Assembly: GCA_965232985.1 (NCBI GenBank)
Contig: CBDDRC010000047.1
Span: forward strand, 34,751 to 98,750
Length of the DNA: 64,000 bases
Origin: JADFDG01 sp965232985
GTDB taxonomy: Bacteria > Pseudomonadota > Gammaproteobacteria > Pseudomonadales > JADFDG01
Direction: 5' to 3'
Positions 55,707 to 63,867 of this stretch are shown here, one piece after another. The notes below the pieces were generated by a model, which saw only the letters and a program-made list of their open reading frames with translations, was not told the origin of the DNA and ran no database searches. Positions within the stretch are counted from its first letter, which is position 1; every line of letters begins with the position of its first letter. The translations under genes and the position numbers were made by a program.

Positions 55707-56057
55707 TTAGAATTGCAGACCGGCTTCGCGCGCACCATCGGCCAACGCCTTGACGCGGCCATGGTAGCGGAAACCCGAACGATCAAATGCCACCGCCTCA
55801 ATACCGGCCGTCTTTGCGCGCGCAGCAATGAGCAAGCCAACTTTCTTGGCAGCATCAATATTCCCTGTGGAACCTTCGCGCAATTCCTTCTCAACGGTCG
55901 ACGCGGTCGCCAGCACACGATCGCCAGAAGCGGTCGTGATTTGCGCATACATGTGCCGCGGCGTACGGTTGACGCAGAGACGATAGGCGCCGTTGTCGCG
56001 GATCTTCAGGCGCGTACTGCGTGCTCGACGCTGCCGTGAAATCTTTTTCTCTTTCAT
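55707..56057 (-). CDS. rplR: 50S ribosomal protein L18
   Basis: 116 residues; binds 5S rRNA. Contains RLCVNRTPRHMYAQI and a C-terminal FDRSGFRYHGRVKALADGAREAGLQF. 9 nt before rpsE. Confidence 0.97.
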   Translation of the reverse strand: MKEKKISRQRRARSTRLKIRDNGAYRLCVNRTPRHMYAQITTASGDRVLATASTVEKELREGSTGNIDAAKKVGLLIAARAKTAGIEAVAFDRSGFRYHGRVKALADGAREAGLQF

Positions 56058-56075
56058 CGTCTTTGCCTCACCGAA

Positions 56076-56609
56076 TTACTTCTTCTTAGCTTCCTTCTGC
56101 CGTACACGCTCGGCGGCATAACGAACGCCCTTGCCCTTGTACGGTTCCGGCGGACGGAAACCACGGATTTTCGCGGCCACAAGACCAACGAGTTGTTTGT
56201 CCAGCCCCTTGATGACGATCTCGGTCTGCGTCGGCGTTTCTGCCGTGATACCTTCCGGCATCTGGTACGCAACCGGGTGGGAAAAACCAAGCGTCAGACT
56301 CAGGTTGCGGCCCTGAGCTTGCGCACGGTAACCAACGCCAACCAACGCAAGCCTCTTCTCAAAACCCTTCGACACACCCTCTACCAGATTGTTCAGGTTG
56401 GCGCGGGTGGTTCCCGCGCGCATCCACGCATCGCTCGAAGGGATACGCGGCGCGATCTTTACCGACTCACCCTCAACCACAACCTCTATTGACGCATCCA
56501 CAACCAGGCTAAGGCTGCCCTTGACACCCTTTACCGTGATCTCTTCACCAGCAACAGTAAGCTGCACGCCTTTTGGCAAGGTGATCGGTTTTTTGGCAAC
56601 TCGTGACAT
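56076..56609 (-). CDS. rplF: 50S ribosomal protein L6
   Basis: 177 residues, two L6 folds; MSRVAKKPITLPKG start and GFRPPEPYKGKGVRYAAE C-terminal block. Confidence 0.98.
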   Translation of the reverse strand: MSRVAKKPITLPKGVQLTVAGEEITVKGVKGSLSLVVDASIEVVVEGESVKIAPRIPSSDAWMRAGTTRANLNNLVEGVSKGFEKRLALVGVGYRAQAQGRNLSLTLGFSHPVAYQMPEGITAETPTQTEIVIKGLDKQLVGLVAAKIRGFRPPEPYKGKGVRYAAERVRQKEAKKK

Positions 56610-56646
56610 GATTGCTACCTGCTTTAATCGTCTTTGCGGTCGCCGC

Positions 56647-57042
56647 TTACGACACCTGGCAAATGACTTCGCCGCTCACGTTGGCCTTGCGGGCAGCGCG
56701 GTCAGTCATCAGCCCTTTATTGGTCGACAGTATCAGCACACCAAGACCCTGCTTCACGCGGTTCAACTTCTCGACCTTCTTGTAGACACGAAGACCTGGG
56801 CGGCTAACACGGGAAATCTGCTCAATAACCGGCTTGCCTTCGTAATATTTAAGGTCGACATGCAACACCGCCTTGGCGGAATCATCAGTAATGACGAACC
56901 CGGAGATATAACCCTCTTCTTTCAGCAGCCGCGCAAGCGCAACCTTCTGCTTGGACGAAGGCATTTCCACCGATTTCTTACCCGCCATCTGCCCGTTACG
57001 AAGACGGGTAAACATGTCGGCCAACGGATCCTGGAGACTCAT
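56647..57042 (-). CDS. rpsH: 30S ribosomal protein S8
   Basis: 131 residues, MSLQDPLADMFTRLRNGQ start; in E. coli the translational repressor of the spc operon. Confidence 0.98.
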   Translation of the reverse strand: MSLQDPLADMFTRLRNGQMAGKKSVEMPSSKQKVALARLLKEEGYISGFVITDDSAKAVLHVDLKYYEGKPVIEQISRVSRPGLRVYKKVEKLNRVKQGLGVLILSTNKGLMTDRAARKANVSGEVICQVS

Positions 57043-57059
57043 TCTGTTGCTCCCGATTC

Positions 57060-57365
57060 TTACCAGCTGGCCTTGTAAAGGCCAGGAATGTCCCCGCGCA
57101 TCGCCGCCTCACGCAGCTTGTTGCGGCCCAAACCAAACTTGCGATAGAAGCCGTGCGGGCGCCCCGTCAAGCCACAGCGATTACGCTGGCGACTCGGGGA
57201 GGAATCACGCGGAAGGCACTGCAGCTTGAGCTGTGCTTCCCAGCGCTCGTCTTCCGACGACTTCGGGTCACGAATAATTGCCTTCAGCGCAGCGCGCTTG
57301 GCGGCAAATTTTACCGCGAGTTTCACGCGTCGCTTATCACGGTTAATCATCGAAAGCTTGGCCAT
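57060..57365 (-). CDS. rpsN: 30S ribosomal protein S14
   Basis: 101 residues, the long, zinc-free form (no CxxC pairs), ending GLYKASW. Located between rplE and rpsH. Confidence 0.97.
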   Translation of the reverse strand: MAKLSMINRDKRRVKLAVKFAAKRAALKAIIRDPKSSEDERWEAQLKLQCLPRDSSPSRQRNRCGLTGRPHGFYRKFGLGRNKLREAAMRGDIPGLYKASW

Positions 57366-57395
57366 ACCTGAATCCTGCTCTCTCTTCCTTCGTTA

Positions 57396-57935
57396 TTACT
57401 TGCGCAACGGGAGGTTGAAGGCACGCAGAAGAGCCCTCGCCTCCTCGTCGGTTTTGGCTGAGGTGGTGATAGTAATATCCATCCCGCGCAACACATCGAT
57501 CTGGTCGTAATCAATCTCGGGGAACACAATCTGTTCCTTGAGCCCCATGCTGTAGTTGCCGCGGCCATCGAAAGAGCGGCTATTCAAGCCACGGAAATCA
57601 CGAACACGCGGGATCGCAACACATACCAGCCGCTCGAAAAACTCGTACATGCGCTCACGGCGCAACGTAACCTTGACGCCTACCGGCCAGTTCTCGCGAA
57701 CCTTGAAAGTCGCAATCGATTTGCGGGCCTTGGTGACAACCGGCTTCTGGCCGGCAATTTTTGTCATATCGCTTACAGCGCCCTCGATCGCCTTGCGATC
57801 CTGGGTCGCCTCACCAACACCCATATTGAGGGTGATTTTGGTGATGCGTGGCACTTCCATCACATTCTTGTACCCGAACTCCTGTTGAAGTTGCGGCACC
57901 ACCTTGGTGGTATACAGATCCTTGAAGTTGCTCAT
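57396..57935 (-). CDS. rplE: 50S ribosomal protein L5
   Basis: 179 residues; binds 5S rRNA. Blocks NMGVGEATQDRKAIEGA and GRGNYSMGLKEQ are diagnostic. Lies between rplX and rpsN. Confidence 0.98.
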   Translation of the reverse strand: MSNFKDLYTTKVVPQLQQEFGYKNVMEVPRITKITLNMGVGEATQDRKAIEGAVSDMTKIAGQKPVVTKARKSIATFKVRENWPVGVKVTLRRERMYEFFERLVCVAIPRVRDFRGLNSRSFDGRGNYSMGLKEQIVFPEIDYDQIDVLRGMDITITTSAKTDEEARALLRAFNLPLRK

Positions 57936-57947
57936 GGTGTATTACCC

Positions 57948-58262
57948 TCAGCCCCCAACGACTTCGCCGGTAGACTTGAACACACGCACCTTATTCTCAC
58001 CGTCTACCCTGAAGCCGACGCGATCGGCCTTTTGAGTCTTCGGGTTATAGATGGCTATGTTCGAGCCCTGAATCGGCATCTCCTGCTCGACAATGCCGCC
58101 GCCAATATTGCGCGCCGGATTCGGTTTCTGATGTTTCTTGGCGACGTTAACACCGGAAACAACGAGACGGCCATCCGGATAAACGCGGGTAACGGTGCCC
58201 CGCTTGCCTTTGTCTTTGCCGGTAATGACAACCACTTCGTCGCCGTTTTTAATTTTCAACAT
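57948..58262 (-). CDS. rplX: 50S ribosomal protein L24
   Basis: 104 residues, KNGDEVVVITGKDKGKRGTV KOW motif, one of the early assembly proteins. 10 nt after rplN. Confidence 0.97.
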   Translation of the reverse strand: MLKIKNGDEVVVITGKDKGKRGTVTRVYPDGRLVVSGVNVAKKHQKPNPARNIGGGIVEQEMPIQGSNIAIYNPKTQKADRVGFRVDGENKVRVFKSTGEVVGG

Positions 58263-58272
58263 GACACGGGCC

Positions 58273-58641
58273 TCAGATAACTTCCGGCGCCAGAGAAATG
58301 ATCTTCATGAATTGCTCGCCACGGAGCTCGCGCGTCACCGGGCCGAAGATGCGGGTGCCTACCGGCTCCTTTTTGTTGTTAAGGAGCACCGCTGCGTTTT
58401 CGTCGAAGCGAATGACAGAGCCATCCGGCCGACGTACACCCTTCTTGGTACGAACGACAACCGCGTTCATGACATCACCCTTCTTCACGCGCGCACGCGG
58501 AATGGCATCCTTCACGGAAACCTTGATGACATCACCAACTGTCGCATAGCGACGCTTGCTGCCGCCCAGGACCTTAATGCACTGGACCCGTCGTGCACCG
58601 CTGTTATCAGCGACTTCAAGTACGGTTTCTGTCTGGATCAT
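58273..58641 (-). CDS. rplN: 50S ribosomal protein L14
   Basis: 122 residues, MIQTETVLEVADNSGARRVQCIKVLG start; first gene of the spc operon order, 40 nt after rpsQ. Confidence 0.98.
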   Translation of the reverse strand: MIQTETVLEVADNSGARRVQCIKVLGGSKRRYATVGDVIKVSVKDAIPRARVKKGDVMNAVVVRTKKGVRRPDGSVIRFDENAAVLLNNKKEPVGTRIFGPVTRELRGEQFMKIISLAPEVI

Positions 58642-58681
58642 GCGCGTTCTCTCCCGTCATCACTACGACTGGGCACAAGCC

Positions 58682-58948
58682 TCAGCCGGCGCGCTCAATC
58701 ACTTGAACCAGGCGCCACGCCTTAGTCTTGGAAATCGGACGACATTCTTCAATCGTCACGACGTCCCCCTCATGGCACTCGTTACGCTCGTCGTGCGCAT
58801 GTATCTTGCTCGACTTGCGTACAAACTTGCCGTATTTCGGATGCTTCACACGGCGCTCAATGAGCACCGTGATCGATTTGTCCATTTTGTCGCTGACGAC
58901 CTTGCCGGTCAGCGTGCGCTTGACATTGCTGGCTGCAGCAGTGGTCAT
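58682..58948 (-). CDS. rpsQ: 30S ribosomal protein S17
   Basis: 88 residues; the ATG at 58948 (MTTAAASNVKRTLTGKVVSD) is used because the longer open frame overlaps rpmC. Core SDKMDKSITVLIERRVKHPKYGK. One base separates it from the rpmC stop. Confidence 0.96.
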   Translation of the reverse strand: MTTAAASNVKRTLTGKVVSDKMDKSITVLIERRVKHPKYGKFVRKSSKIHAHDERNECHEGDVVTIEECRPISKTKAWRLVQVIERAG

Positions 58949-58949
58949 A

Positions 58950-59138
58950 TCAGTTGCCCTTCTGTCCCAGAATGGTTTTGGTGCACGCAATCTCGCGGCG
59001 CACCTCAACCAGCTCGTGCGTTTTCGTCAACTGACCTGTTGCCTTCTGCATCCGCAGCTTGAACTGCTTTTGTTGCAGATCGCGCAAGTGTTTGGTCAGG
59101 TCTTCGGCATTTTTCTTGCGCATCTCGACAGCGTTCAT
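58950..59138 (-). CDS. rpmC: 50S ribosomal protein L29
   Basis: 62 residues, helical hairpin, MNAVEMRKKNAEDLTKHLRDL start. Sits at the tunnel exit. Start overlaps the rplP stop by one base. Confidence 0.97.
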   Translation of the reverse strand: MNAVEMRKKNAEDLTKHLRDLQQKQFKLRMQKATGQLTKTHELVEVRREIACTKTILGQKGN

Positions 59139-59551
59139 TACATCACCGTCCGCGAAACAATCTTCGTCATCACAGGCAACTTGGCGGCCGCGAGAGCGAA
59201 GGCTTCCCGTGCGACCTCATCCGAAATGCCTTCCATCTCATAGAGCATACGGCCCGGCTGAATCTGGGCTACCCAATACTCAACACTGCCCTTACCCGAA
59301 CCCATCCGAACCTCAAGGGGCTTCTGGGTGATCGGCTTGTCCGGAAAAATCCGGATATAAAGCTTGCCGCCACGCTTGATATGCCGACTGATGGCGCGGC
59401 GAGCCGCCTCGATCTGGCGCGCCGTGATCCGGCCGCGGCTGGTCGCCTGCAGCCCGATGGTGCCAAAGGAAACGCGATTCCCGGTCTGTGCAAGACCCGT
59501 GTTACGGCCCTTATGTACTTTCCGGAACTTGGTGCGCTTTGGTTGCAGCAT
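59138..59551 (-). CDS. rplP: 50S ribosomal protein L16
   Basis: 137 residues, MLQPKRTKFRKVHKGRNTG start with the RxxGxxxSFGxIGLQ block. Near the A-site tRNA. Confidence 0.98.
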   Translation of the reverse strand: MLQPKRTKFRKVHKGRNTGLAQTGNRVSFGTIGLQATSRGRITARQIEAARRAISRHIKRGGKLYIRIFPDKPITQKPLEVRMGSGKGSVEYWVAQIQPGRMLYEMEGISDEVAREAFALAAAKLPVMTKIVSRTVM

Positions 59552-59562
59552 GACCTCTTACC

Positions 59563-60282
59563 TCACTTGCTGCTGGCAGCGCGACGCTTGGCTGGCTTCT
59601 TCGGAGCAACGACTTCCTCGGCAACAACAACCGGCGCGGCTTGCATACCACGCTCACCAAGTACTTCGCCTTTGAAGATCCAGACCTTTACGCCAATCGT
59701 GCCATACGTGGTTTCAGCACGCGCCGTCGAGTAATCGATATCGGCGCGCAGGGTGTGCAACGGCACACGGCCTTCGCGGTACCATTCGGTACGGGCGATC
59801 TCGGCGCCACCCAACCGACCGGATACCTGAACCTTGATGCCCAGAGCACCCTGCTTTTGTGCATTCTGCACTGCCCGCTTCATGGCGCGACGGAACATGA
59901 TGCGGCGCTCAAGCTGACTGGCAATGCTTTCGGCAACCAGACGGGAGTCCAAGTCCGGCTTGCGGACTTCCTCAATATTGATCTGCACCGGAACGCCCAT
60001 CAGCTTTGCCACTTCCCGGCGCAGCGTCTCGACATCCTCACCCTTCTTGCCGATCACGACACCCGGGCGCGCGGTGAAAATAGTAATGCGTGCGTTGTCA
60101 GCCGGCCGGTCAATCAGAATATTCGAAACAGATGCATTCTTCAGACGACGGAACAAGTACTCACGCACTTTCAGATCGCTGAGGAGGTAGCTTGCATAAT
60201 TCTTTGGGCTCGCATACCACGTCGAGTTGTGCTTGCGCACAATGCCGAGGCGAATACCAACCGGATTTACTTTCTGACCCAT
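59563..60282 (-). CDS. rpsC: 30S ribosomal protein S3
   Basis: 239 residues; KH domain (RPGVVIGKKGEDVETLRREV) and a C-terminal Ala/Lys-rich tail. Helps form the mRNA entry tunnel. Confidence 0.98.
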   Translation of the reverse strand: MGQKVNPVGIRLGIVRKHNSTWYASPKNYASYLLSDLKVREYLFRRLKNASVSNILIDRPADNARITIFTARPGVVIGKKGEDVETLRREVAKLMGVPVQINIEEVRKPDLDSRLVAESIASQLERRIMFRRAMKRAVQNAQKQGALGIKVQVSGRLGGAEIARTEWYREGRVPLHTLRADIDYSTARAETTYGTIGVKVWIFKGEVLGERGMQAAPVVVAEEVVAPKKPAKRRAASSK

Positions 60283-60294
60283 CGGTAACTCCGA

Positions 60295-60633
60295 TTACCT
60301 GTCCGAAACCTTGATCGTGATATGGCAGGTCTGCTTGCTGATCCTGTCCGCACGGCCTTTGGCGCGCGGCTTGACTCGCTTCATGACCAAACCCTCGTCG
60401 ACAAAAATAGTCGACACCTTAAGCTCGTCTACATCGGCACCCTCGTTGTTCTCAGCGTTGGCAATTGCCGACTCAAGAACCTTCTTGACGATGCGGGCTG
60501 CCTTTTTGGGGCTGAACTGCAGCACATTAAGTGCTCGGTCAACCTTCAGGCCGCGCACTTGATCGGCCACCAAACGGGCCTTCTGGGCGGAAATGCGGGC
60601 GCCATGGAGACGTGCTGCAACTTCAATTGTCAT
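60295..60633 (-). CDS. rplV: 50S ribosomal protein L22
   Basis: 112 residues, RISAQKARLVADQVRGL block and the RVKPRAKGRADRI tip that lines the exit tunnel. Confidence 0.98.
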   Translation of the reverse strand: MTIEVAARLHGARISAQKARLVADQVRGLKVDRALNVLQFSPKKAARIVKKVLESAIANAENNEGADVDELKVSTIFVDEGLVMKRVKPRAKGRADRISKQTCHITIKVSDR

Positions 60634-60646
60634 AACTGCCTCCCCC

Positions 60647-60919
60647 TTATTTCGCCTTCTTGTCCGCTACATGACCGCGGAATGTACGCGTCGCAGCAAA
60701 CTCGCCGAGCTTGTGGCCGACCATCTGCTCGGTGACATGCACCGGCATATGCTGGCGACCGTTATGTACCGCGATGGTCATGCCAACCATCTCGGGAATG
60801 ATCATGGAGCGGCGCGACCAGGTCTTGATCGGCTTTTTGGAGCTTGTTGCCGCTGCGGCCTCTACCTTTTTGAGCAGGTGGAGGTCGACGAACGGGCCTT
60901 TTTTCAATGAACGGGACAC
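60647..60919 (-). CDS. rpsS: 30S ribosomal protein S19
   Basis: 90 residues, MSRSLKKGPFVDLHLLKKV start and GEFAATRTFRGH. Located between rplB and rplV. Confidence 0.98.
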   Translation of the reverse strand: MSRSLKKGPFVDLHLLKKVEAAAATSSKKPIKTWSRRSMIIPEMVGMTIAVHNGRQHMPVHVTEQMVGHKLGEFAATRTFRGHVADKKAK

Positions 60920-60945
60920 AGCCAGATCCTCTTCGTCGATTCGCC

Positions 60946-61773
60946 TTACTTCACGCGGCGGTCGCGCACAATCATGCCTTGTGTGCGCTTGTTCTTACGG
61001 GTTTTGTAGCCCTTGGTCGGAACACCCCAAGGCGTGCACGGGTGGCGACCACCCTTGGAGCGGCCTTCACCGCCACCATGCGGGTGATCAACCGGGTTCA
61101 TTGCAGAGCCGCGCACTGTCGGACGCACGCCAAGCCAACGCTTTGCCCCGGCCTTGCCATAAGAGCGCAGATTATGTTCGGAGTTCGAAACCTCACCAAT
61201 CGTTGCGCGGCAGTCCGCATGCACCCTGCGCATCTCACCGGAGCGCAGACGCAGCGTCACAAAACCACCCTCGCGCGCCAGCAACTGAACGGCAGCGCCA
61301 GCACTGCGCGCCAATTGGGCACCCTTGCCGACCTTCAGCTCAACACAGTGAATAGTCGTACCCAGCGGGATATTGCGCAGCGGCAGGGTATTGCCGATCT
61401 TGATTGGTGCATCCGCACCAGACTGCACGGCGTCGCCAGCTTTCAAGCCATTGGCGGCAACGATATAACGACGCTCGCCGTCAGCATACTTGAGCAGGGC
61501 AATATGGGCACTGCGGTTCGGATCATATTCAAGCCGCTCAACGATGGCCGGAACCGAATCCTTGTCCCGACGGAAATCGACGACACGGTACAGTTGCTTG
61601 TGGCCACCGCCAATATGACGGGTGGTAATCCGCCCGGTATTATTACGGCCGCCGGTCTTCAGTTTCGTTTCGACAAGGGCGTCGTGTGGACGACCCTTGT
61701 GCAGATCGGAATGAACGACCTTTACAACGAAGCGGCGGCCAGGGGACGTCGGTTTAGTCTTGACGACAGGCAT
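60946..61773 (-). CDS. rplB: 50S ribosomal protein L2
   Basis: 275 residues. GRNNTGRITTRHIGGGHKQLYR near the N-terminus and the DHPHGGGEGRSKGG block at the peptidyl-transferase centre. Confidence 0.98.
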   Translation of the reverse strand: MPVVKTKPTSPGRRFVVKVVHSDLHKGRPHDALVETKLKTGGRNNTGRITTRHIGGGHKQLYRVVDFRRDKDSVPAIVERLEYDPNRSAHIALLKYADGERRYIVAANGLKAGDAVQSGADAPIKIGNTLPLRNIPLGTTIHCVELKVGKGAQLARSAGAAVQLLAREGGFVTLRLRSGEMRRVHADCRATIGEVSNSEHNLRSYGKAGAKRWLGVRPTVRGSAMNPVDHPHGGGEGRSKGGRHPCTPWGVPTKGYKTRKNKRTQGMIVRDRRVK

Positions 61774-61784
61774 CGGTCAGTTCC

Positions 61785-62081
61785 TCACTCGGCGCCGACA
61801 AAATTGATGTCGAAGCCGGGCTGAAGCGACACGTACGCCTTCTTGGTGTCGCCGCGGCGACCCTCAAAACGACCAAAACGCTTGCTCTTGCCCGGAACAA
61901 CGGTGGTTTGCACGGACTTCACCTTGACCGAGAACAGCTTCTCGACCGCAGTCTTGATTTCCGTCTTAGTTGCATCCTTGGCAACCTTGAACACAAACTG
62001 GTGGTGCTTGTCAGCGACAATCGACGCCTTCTCCGACACATGCGGAGCCAGCAGCACCTGATATACGCGATCCTGATTCAT
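61785..62081 (-). CDS. rplW: 50S ribosomal protein L23
   Basis: 98 residues, MNQDRVYQVLLAPHVSEKA start; docking site for trigger factor and SRP at the tunnel exit. Start overlaps the rplD stop (ATGA). Confidence 0.97.
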   Translation of the reverse strand: MNQDRVYQVLLAPHVSEKASIVADKHHQFVFKVAKDATKTEIKTAVEKLFSVKVKSVQTTVVPGKSKRFGRFEGRRGDTKKAYVSLQPGFDINFVGAE

Positions 62082-62680
62082 GCCAGCGACTCCTCAACTT
62101 GCTTGAGTGCTGGAACAGTCACAATCACCTTGTCGTAGGCGATCAGTGCAACCGGATCAATGCCAGCAGCGTCACGTACATCCACAAACGGAATATTACG
62201 GGCCGCAAGGAAAAGATTTTCGTCCAGACTCTCGGTGATAATCAGGACATTCGAAAGGCCAAGACTTTTCAGCTTGCTGACAAGCTCCTTGCTCTTCGGA
62301 GCACCAACCGTAAAATCATCCACAACGAGCAGCCGATCCTGACGCACCAGCTCGGAAAGAATGCACTGGAGTGCACCGCGGTACATCTTGCGGTTAACCT
62401 TCTGGTCGAAGTCGCGCGGGCTGGCCGCATGAATCTTGCCACCACCGCGCCAAATAGGGCTACGAATAGAACCGGCGCGCGCACGACCAGTACCCTTTTG
62501 CTTCCAGGGCTTCTTGCCGCCGCCGCGCACTTCGTCACGCGTCTTCTGTGCCTTGGTGCCCTGGCGCGCGCCCGCAAGATACGCGGTCACAACCTGGTGA
62601 ACCAAGGCCTCATTAAATTCCTTGCCAAACGCAACCTCGGAAACGGATACCGTTCCGCCGGATGCCTTGTTGAGATTCAT
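62078..62680 (-). CDS. rplD: 50S ribosomal protein L4
   Basis: 200 residues; GGKKPWKQKGTGRARAGS motif. In E. coli L4 represses the S10 operon at its leader; a terminator-like hairpin lies in the tuf-rpsJ gap here (63791-63830). Confidence 0.98.
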   Translation of the reverse strand: MNLNKASGGTVSVSEVAFGKEFNEALVHQVVTAYLAGARQGTKAQKTRDEVRGGGKKPWKQKGTGRARAGSIRSPIWRGGGKIHAASPRDFDQKVNRKMYRGALQCILSELVRQDRLLVVDDFTVGAPKSKELVSKLKSLGLSNVLIITESLDENLFLAARNIPFVDVRDAAGIDPVALIAYDKVIVTVPALKQVEESLA

Positions 62681-62703
62681 CAGTCAGTTCCTCTCTCTGA
62701 GGC

Positions 62704-63348
62704 TCAGGCTTTAACCGCTGGACAAACGATCAAGTCGTTGCCCGGCGCGCCCGGAACAGCGCCTTTGACGAGAAGCAGGTTCCGCTCGGCATCTACCCGG
62801 ACAACCTCAAGACTCTGCACGGTCACCTGCTCATTGCCCATGTGGCCGGCCATCTTCTTACCCTTGAACACGCGGCCCGGCGACTGACGCTGACCAATCG
62901 AGCCTGGAGCACGGTGCGCACGCGAGTTGCCGTGCGTGGCATCCTGCATCGAAAAATTCCAGCGCTTGATCGCACCCTGATAACCCTTGCCACGCGAAAC
63001 GCCGGTCACATCAATCTTCTGACCCGGAACAAAGCGCTCAACGGTAATGGAATCGCCAGCCTTCAGGTCCGCAAGATCGGCAGCTTCAGCCCGAAATTCC
63101 CACAAACCGCGGCCCGGCTCAACGCCAGCGGCAGCAAAATGCCCTGCCTCTGCCTTGCTGAGACGATTCGTCTTGACGACGCCTGCCGTTACCTGAATCG
63201 CCGTGTAGCCATCGGCCTCAGCCGTCCTTACACGGGTAATACGATTGGGCAGAACCTCGATGACGGTAACCGGGATCGATTCGCCGCTATCGACGAAAAC
63301 CCGGGTCATGCCCGCCTTACGACCGATCAAACCAAGTGTCATTGTCAA
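62704..63348 (-). CDS. rplC: 50S ribosomal protein L3
   Basis: 214 residues; MTLGLIGRKAGMTRVF and the HGNSRAHRAPGSIGQ block with the conserved Gln that is often methylated by PrmB. Confidence 0.98.
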   Translation of the reverse strand: MTMTLGLIGRKAGMTRVFVDSGESIPVTVIEVLPNRITRVRTAEADGYTAIQVTAGVVKTNRLSKAEAGHFAAAGVEPGRGLWEFRAEAADLADLKAGDSITVERFVPGQKIDVTGVSRGKGYQGAIKRWNFSMQDATHGNSRAHRAPGSIGQRQSPGRVFKGKKMAGHMGNEQVTVQSLEVVRVDAERNLLLVKGAVPGAPGNDLIVCPAVKA

Positions 63349-63371
63349 CCCCTTCTATTGCCCGACGCCGA

Positions 63372-63683
63372 TCAGCCAAGACTGATCTGAACATCAACGC
63401 CCGCAGCAAGATCCAGCTTCATCAGTGCATCAACCGTCTTGTCGGTCGGGTCGACTATGTCAATCAGGCGCTTGTGTGTGCGCACTTCATACTGATCACG
63501 CGCAGTCTTGTTGACGTGCGGCGAGGTCAGAACGGTGAAACGCTCCCGACGCACAGGCAGCGGAATCGGTCCGCAGACCTGGGCGCCCGTACGCTTGGCG
63601 GTATCGACGATTTCGGTGGCGGACTGATCGATCAACTTGTGATCGAATGCCTTAAGCCGAATTCGAATCCTCTGGCTTGCCAT
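63372..63683 (-). CDS. rpsJ: 30S ribosomal protein S10
   Basis: 103 residues, SQRIRIRLKAFDHKLID start, ending DLAAGVDVQISLG. First gene of the S10 operon; doubles as NusE in antitermination. The ATG at 63683 matches the family length; three extra upstream residues are possible from 63692. Its 184-nt leader carries hairpins. Confidence 0.98.
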   Translation of the reverse strand: MASQRIRIRLKAFDHKLIDQSATEIVDTAKRTGAQVCGPIPLPVRRERFTVLTSPHVNKTARDQYEVRTHKRLIDIVDPTDKTVDALMKLDLAAGVDVQISLG

Positions 63684-63790
63684 TGCAACCAACTCCGAAC
63701 ACAGGTTTTCAACGTGAAAAAACCATCCGCCCTTATTTATCCAAGGGGGGAGAGCCTAATCACGGCCCCGGGAACTATGCCCCGGTTGTC

Positions 63791-63830
63791 AAAAATAATG
63801 CCCCCTGCAGGACTGGTCCTATCAGGGGGC
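63791..63830 (-). terminator. Terminator-like hairpin downstream of tuf, in the S10 leader
   Basis: Minus strand: an 8-bp stem GCCCCCTG/CAGGGGGC (63830-63823 with 63807-63800), an inner small stem, then a U-rich ATTATTTTTG tract. It would end tuf transcripts, or act as an attenuator of the S10 operon. Confidence 0.75.
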
Positions 63831-63834
63831 GCGA

Positions 63835-63863
63835 ACTATACCCCGGAAAGTCGGGGTATGCAA
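63835..63863 (-). promoter_or_regulatory. Predicted sigma70 promoter upstream of the S10 operon
   Basis: Minus strand: -35 TTGCAT (63863-63858), 17-nt spacer, -10 TATAGT (63840-63835), and a GC-rich discriminator (TCGCGCCC). The spacer is itself a palindrome (CCCCGACTTTCCGGGG core). The expected start falls at the edge of the terminator stem at 63830. Confidence 0.55.
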
Positions 63864-63867
63864 CACC

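Noticed and set aside
63731..63750. CCCTT/AAGGG hairpin in the rpsJ leader as a riboswitch
   Set aside because: Only a 5-bp stem; no conserved riboswitch architecture is visible.
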